Of a stretch of 53,688 nt of DNA, positions 51,462-53,688 are shown one piece after another. Location: positions 1 to 53,688 of IMG/VR virus record IMGVR_UViG_3300042541_001760; one strand, written 5' to 3'. A program made the position numbers and the translations under genes. Source of the stretch: a virus. The notes beneath the pieces were generated by a model. The model was not told the DNA's origin. It was given only the letters and a program-made list of their open reading frames with translations, and searched no databases. Numbering within the stretch: position 1 is the first letter of the stretch; every line of letters begins with the position of its first letter.

Positions 51462-52943
51462 TTAGTTTATTTTACTCATCAGATCTTTCATTCTCAAGAA
51501 CTGAGGATTTTCATACGTTTTTGATTCAATCAATGTAGAAGCCGATCCTGATGCAGGTGTTTTTTCGATTCTTGTTTCAATTGATTCTGTAATTGACCCT
51601 TTAGTTTTTGTTGAAAGTTCGTCTTTTATTGTTTTATACAAATTCTTAGATTCTTTTATGGTTTCAACACCGTCAAATCTTCTTAAGATGTTTATTTTTT
51701 CTTGTTTTGAAGTTGAGTGTTCTGTGAACAATCTCGTAGCGTACGCTAGGTTTGAATTAAAAATAGCGACTTCATTAAGTTTATCTCTAAACACATTAAG
51801 AGCCTTACGATATTCTTCGTTCTTTTCTCTTAAAATTTGTACTTGATTAATGTTTCTTTGTTCTTCAATACTGATATTTGATTTGGAATGAGCTCTTGGT
51901 TTTGGTAGACCGCCTTTTCTGAACATTGAACCGTTACCTAATGTACGTGAAGCTTCTTTGGTTTCTTCCTTAGATTTACCTGAAACAAACATAGATGAAG
52001 GTTTCCCTTTGCCCATCATAGCACCTTCTTTGGTTTCTTTCTTCACAGGTTTGTTAAAAATTGTACCTTTAACTTTACCCATTCCAACACCTTTAGTACC
52101 TGTTTTCATAGATTCTTTGAAACCACCTTTAGAAGTTTTGTAAGAGAATTTTGAAGGTTTTCCGATTTTTGCTCCTTTACCAATTTTTGGTTTCATTGAT
52201 TCGTAAATATCTTCATCTTCTTGTTCAGACATTTCTTCTTCATCTTCTTGTTCAGACATTTCTTCTTCGTCAGAATCCATTTCAATTTCATAGACAACTT
52301 CTTCATCGTCTACATCAACTGTTTCACCTTCGTCAAAAACTTTTGATATAATACTATCAATGTCGTCATCATCAGATTCTTCCATTTCTTCGTAAGATTC
52401 ATCCATTTCTTCCTCATCAGATTCGTACATTTCATACTCCTCTTCTTCGGACTCACCCATTTGGATTAGATATTCAGAATCTTTGTTTTCGTCTGTTAGA
52501 TGAATTTGGTCATCGTCTTTTTTAACAATAATACCATCTTTTTCTCCCATCGCCATGAAAACCTTTAATAGGTCATCATCTGAGATACTATCTTCATCTG
52601 ATAGATCGATAACTTCGTCATCCTCCATATCCATATCAGTATCCATTTCCATTTCATCCTCATCAGAGTCAATGTCCATATCCATTTCCATTTCATCCTC
52701 ATCGGAATCCATATCCATATCCATATCCATCTCTTCTTCATCAGAATCCATATCCATGTCAACTTCTGTGTCAATCTCCTCGTCATCATCATCTTGTTCA
52801 GATACGATAGATTCTTTTACTAATTCTTTGATTTCTTGCTTCATTGTAGATGCAAGTATTCCTTTTGCGTTTTGTGAAACTGCCTCTTCCAAATTTCTCA
52901 TTTGTAGAAGAGCGTCTTCAACTAAAGATTTTTCTTTTGCCAT
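51462..52943 (-). CDS. Prohead core scaffold protein (gp22-like) with acidic repeat region
   Basis: The 493-residue protein has an N-terminal helix with K-E-L-V-K-E-S, then a very acidic region (residues ~50-265) with tandem M-D-M-D-S-D-E-D-E repeats. Next is a basic Gly/Lys-rich stretch (~270-370), and last a helical part ending P-Q-F-L-R-M-K-D-L-M. Acidic-helical scaffolds that are cleaved by gp21 are the T4 norm, and gene order (gp21, gp22, gp23) supports this. The acidic region is longer than in T4 gp22 (269 residues). Potential hydrophobic-x-Glu cleavage sites are abundant. Confidence 0.85.
   Translation of the reverse strand: MAKEKSLVEDALLQMRNLEEAVSQNAKGILASTMKQEIKELVKESIVSEQDDDDEEIDTEVDMDMDSDEEEMDMDMDMDSDEDEMEMDMDIDSDEDEMEMDTDMDMEDDEVIDLSDEDSISDDDLLKVFMAMGEKDGIIVKKDDDQIHLTDENKDSEYLIQMGESEEEEYEMYESDEEEMDESYEEMEESDDDDIDSIISKVFDEGETVDVDDEEVVYEIEMDSDEEEMSEQEDEEEMSEQEDEDIYESMKPKIGKGAKIGKPSKFSYKTSKGGFKESMKTGTKGVGMGKVKGTIFNKPVKKETKEGAMMGKGKPSSMFVSGKSKEETKEASRTLGNGSMFRKGGLPKPRAHSKSNISIEEQRNINQVQILREKNEEYRKALNVFRDKLNEVAIFNSNLAYATRLFTEHSTSKQEKINILRRFDGVETIKESKNLYKTIKDELSTKTKGSITESIETRIEKTPASGSASTLIESKTYENPQFLRMKDLMSKIN
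52620..52760 (-). repeat. Tandem acidic (MD/DSDE) repeats in the scaffold gene
   Basis: The plus strand is a near-tandem set of CATATCCATATCCAT and TCATCCTCATC units that encode M-D-M-D and D-S-D-E-D-E-M repeats. The repeat is imperfect but clearly recurring (about three rounds), so its length may vary between relatives. Confidence 0.8.
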
Positions 52944-52961
52944 TAGTGCTAATTTTTCTAT

Positions 52962-52968
52962 ATAAATA
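52962..52968 (-). promoter_or_regulatory. TATTTAT element before the scaffold gene
   Basis: The minus strand reads AATATTTATATAGAAAAAT, ending 18 nt before ATG 52943. It may drive both scaffold and major capsid genes. Confidence 0.5.
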
Positions 52969-53020
52969 TTACCATTTCAGTAAAAATTCGTTTATTATAG
53001 TTAAATCGTAAAAAAAAGCA

Positions 53021-53056
53021 AAAAAAAAAGGAGAACGTTAGTTCCCCCTTTTAAAA
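53021..53056 (-). terminator. Terminator-like hairpin after the small DUF4494-like gene
   Basis: On the minus strand the sequence reads AAAAGGGGGAAC, loop TAAC, then GTTCTCC and a long T-run. The stem has one mismatch, or a bulge. It separates the small gene from the scaffold promoter. Confidence 0.6.
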
Positions 53057-53070
53057 TAGTTCATTAAATA

Positions 53071-53280
53071 TTAATCAATAACCTCATCAATTTTACTTTC
53101 TGATATTGAGGTGATTCGCCAATCAAAAGTAAATGTTTCATATCGTTTGGTTACCTTTGCCTCAACATCTGTTGGGTTATACCCATTAATCAATTTTTCT
53201 TCTCTGACCTTTTTAACTTTTCCGGTTTGTTCGTCAGGCATTTCATAAGTGATTTTAGCCACAAAATATTTCTCGTCCAT
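53071..53280 (-). CDS. DUF4494-like small protein
   Basis: The 69-residue protein begins M-D-E-K-Y-F-V-A-K-I-T-Y-E, with V-R-E-E-K-L-I-N-G-Y-N-P-T-D-V-E-A-K-V, resembling DUF4494 (F-x-x-K-V-x-Y, E-x-Y-L-V-x-A, E-A-E). That family is common in Bacteroidota and phages infecting them, which supports the host guess. Its placement between gp21-like and gp22-like genes is unlike T4 itself (gene order 21-22). Its function is unknown. Confidence 0.6.
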   Translation of the reverse strand: MDEKYFVAKITYEMPDEQTGKVKKVREEKLINGYNPTDVEAKVTKRYETFTFDWRITSISESKIDEVID

Positions 53281-53297
53281 AATTATTTTTATTTTTT

Positions 53298-53304
53298 ATA
53301 AATG
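53298..53304 (-). promoter_or_regulatory. CATTTAT element before the DUF4494-like gene
   Basis: The minus strand reads GACATTTATAAAAAATAAAA, ending 17 nt before ATG 53280. It is a one-base variant of the recurrent TATTTAT element. Confidence 0.35.
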
Positions 53305-53351
53305 TCGTCATTAAATTATAATTTGTCAAGTTCTATTGACATTAATAACAA

Positions 53352-53688
53352 TCATCTACCCAAATAATCCGATAATTTTCTCATTAAATCTAATGACTTA
53401 TTTCCTGTTTCACCAACTTGTCTTTCAATAGACATTTTTTTCTCCTCTTCCAAGTTCTCTTCGTATTTCATTCTATCATCAGGGTTTGAGAATAGATATG
53501 CTCCCGGTGTTGATGGTGATGATACTAAGTCAAAACAAATTAATTCAAAGTCGTCCTGAACTTCATTTTGTTCTCCCACTTTTTTAAGTGAACCAACACC
53601 TCTTGAAGATATACCTAATGTAACTCCTTGTCTAAGGTAGTTTGCTGCTAAGTCACCCTTTGATGAACAAACCCCTCTTTCGTGGAAT
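53352..53688 (-). CDS. Prohead core protease, gp21-like (N-terminus cut by window edge)
   Basis: The minus frame is open to the right edge; 111 residues remain. It reads F-H-E-R-G-V-C-S-S-K-G-D-L, then V-T-L-G-I-S-S-R-G-V-G-S-L, V-Q-D-D-F-E-L-I-C-F-D-L-V and S-S-P-S-T-P-G-A-Y-L, the C-terminal catalytic-domain pattern of T4 gp21-type prohead proteases (G-x-S-S-R-G-x-G; D-x-V-x-x-P-S). Gp21 cleaves scaffold and capsid after hydrophobic-x-Glu. Treating it as a separate gene starting at GTG 53579 would split a continuous homology. The catalytic His and Ser lie in part outside the window. Confidence 0.85.
   Translation of the reverse strand, partial: FHERGVCSSKGDLAANYLRQGVTLGISSRGVGSLKKVGEQNEVQDDFELICFDLVSSPSTPGAYLFSNPDDRMKYEENLEEEKKMSIERQVGETGNKSLDLMRKLSDYLGR

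Noticed and set aside
52555-52965. A 136-codon plus-strand frame with S-I-S-I repeats
   Set aside because: It is the antisense of the acidic scaffold repeats.
53352-53579. A 75-residue gene starting at GTG 53579
   Set aside because: The frame stays open to the window edge and the upstream residues continue the gp21-type homology, so this is a truncated larger gene.
11377-53688. tRNA genes in intergenic gaps
   Set aside because: Gaps are short and AT-rich, and no cloverleaf-like arms were seen. A tRNAscan run would settle it.

Overview
The window looks like part of the genome of a large, AT-rich, T4-type tailed phage (myovirus), probably from an uncultured environmental lineage. The strongest evidence is the head-gene run at the right edge. 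On the minus strand it reads prohead protease (gp21-like, cut by the window edge), a small gene, acidic scaffold (gp22-like) and major capsid protein (gp23-like), which is the T4 order. A gp55-like late sigma factor, a gp5-type baseplate OB-fold protein, PhoH, dUTPase and a DEDDy exonuclease add support. Start codons almost never have a Shine-Dalgarno sequence upstream and have A/T-rich leaders instead. One small protein resembles DUF4494, a family common in Bacteroidota and their phages. A Bacteroidota host is therefore the best guess, but it is an inference.

Layout. (1) 1-11322, minus strand: three giant or large Thr/Pro-rich virion proteins and one small protein. They carry mucin-like PTxT tracts, repeated ~75-residue 'CC' modules, a seven-repeat delta-60 beta-propeller, a LamG-like region and a vWA-like domain. 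(2) 11377-14003, plus: five small genes, including a WYL-domain protein, ending at a terminator. (3) 14129-16709: a glycosyltransferase, an exonuclease and dUTPase. (4) 16706-37045: a ~20 kb sugar island of glycosyltransferases, nucleotide-sugar enzymes (gmd and fcl for GDP-L-fucose), methyltransferases, cupins, HAD phosphatases and nucleotidyltransferase fusions. Genes are packed with 1-40 nt overlaps, and one recombination scar holds remnants of an FkbM methyltransferase and a fucosyltransferase. (5) 37042-48423: PhoH, two more glycosyltransferases, the late sigma factor, baseplate and structural genes, and an HNH endonuclease. (6) 48410-53688: mostly minus-strand head genes.

How it may work together. 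The island can make GDP-fucose and other activated sugars and encodes at least three fucosyltransferase-like enzymes. The same phage encodes thousands of residues of Thr/Pro mucin-like fibre sequence. The attractive hypothesis is a phage that O-glycosylates its own fibres, a 'viral mucin'. Modification of host surface polysaccharide is the main alternative.

Two further patterns stand out. A TATTTAT motif lies upstream of at least ten transcription-unit starts and may be the late promoter. A short amphipathic tag ending in hydrophobic-x-Glu recurs in several small proteins and resembles a T4-style capsid-targeting and prohead-protease cleavage signal. No tRNA, rRNA, CRISPR array or insertion sequence was found.
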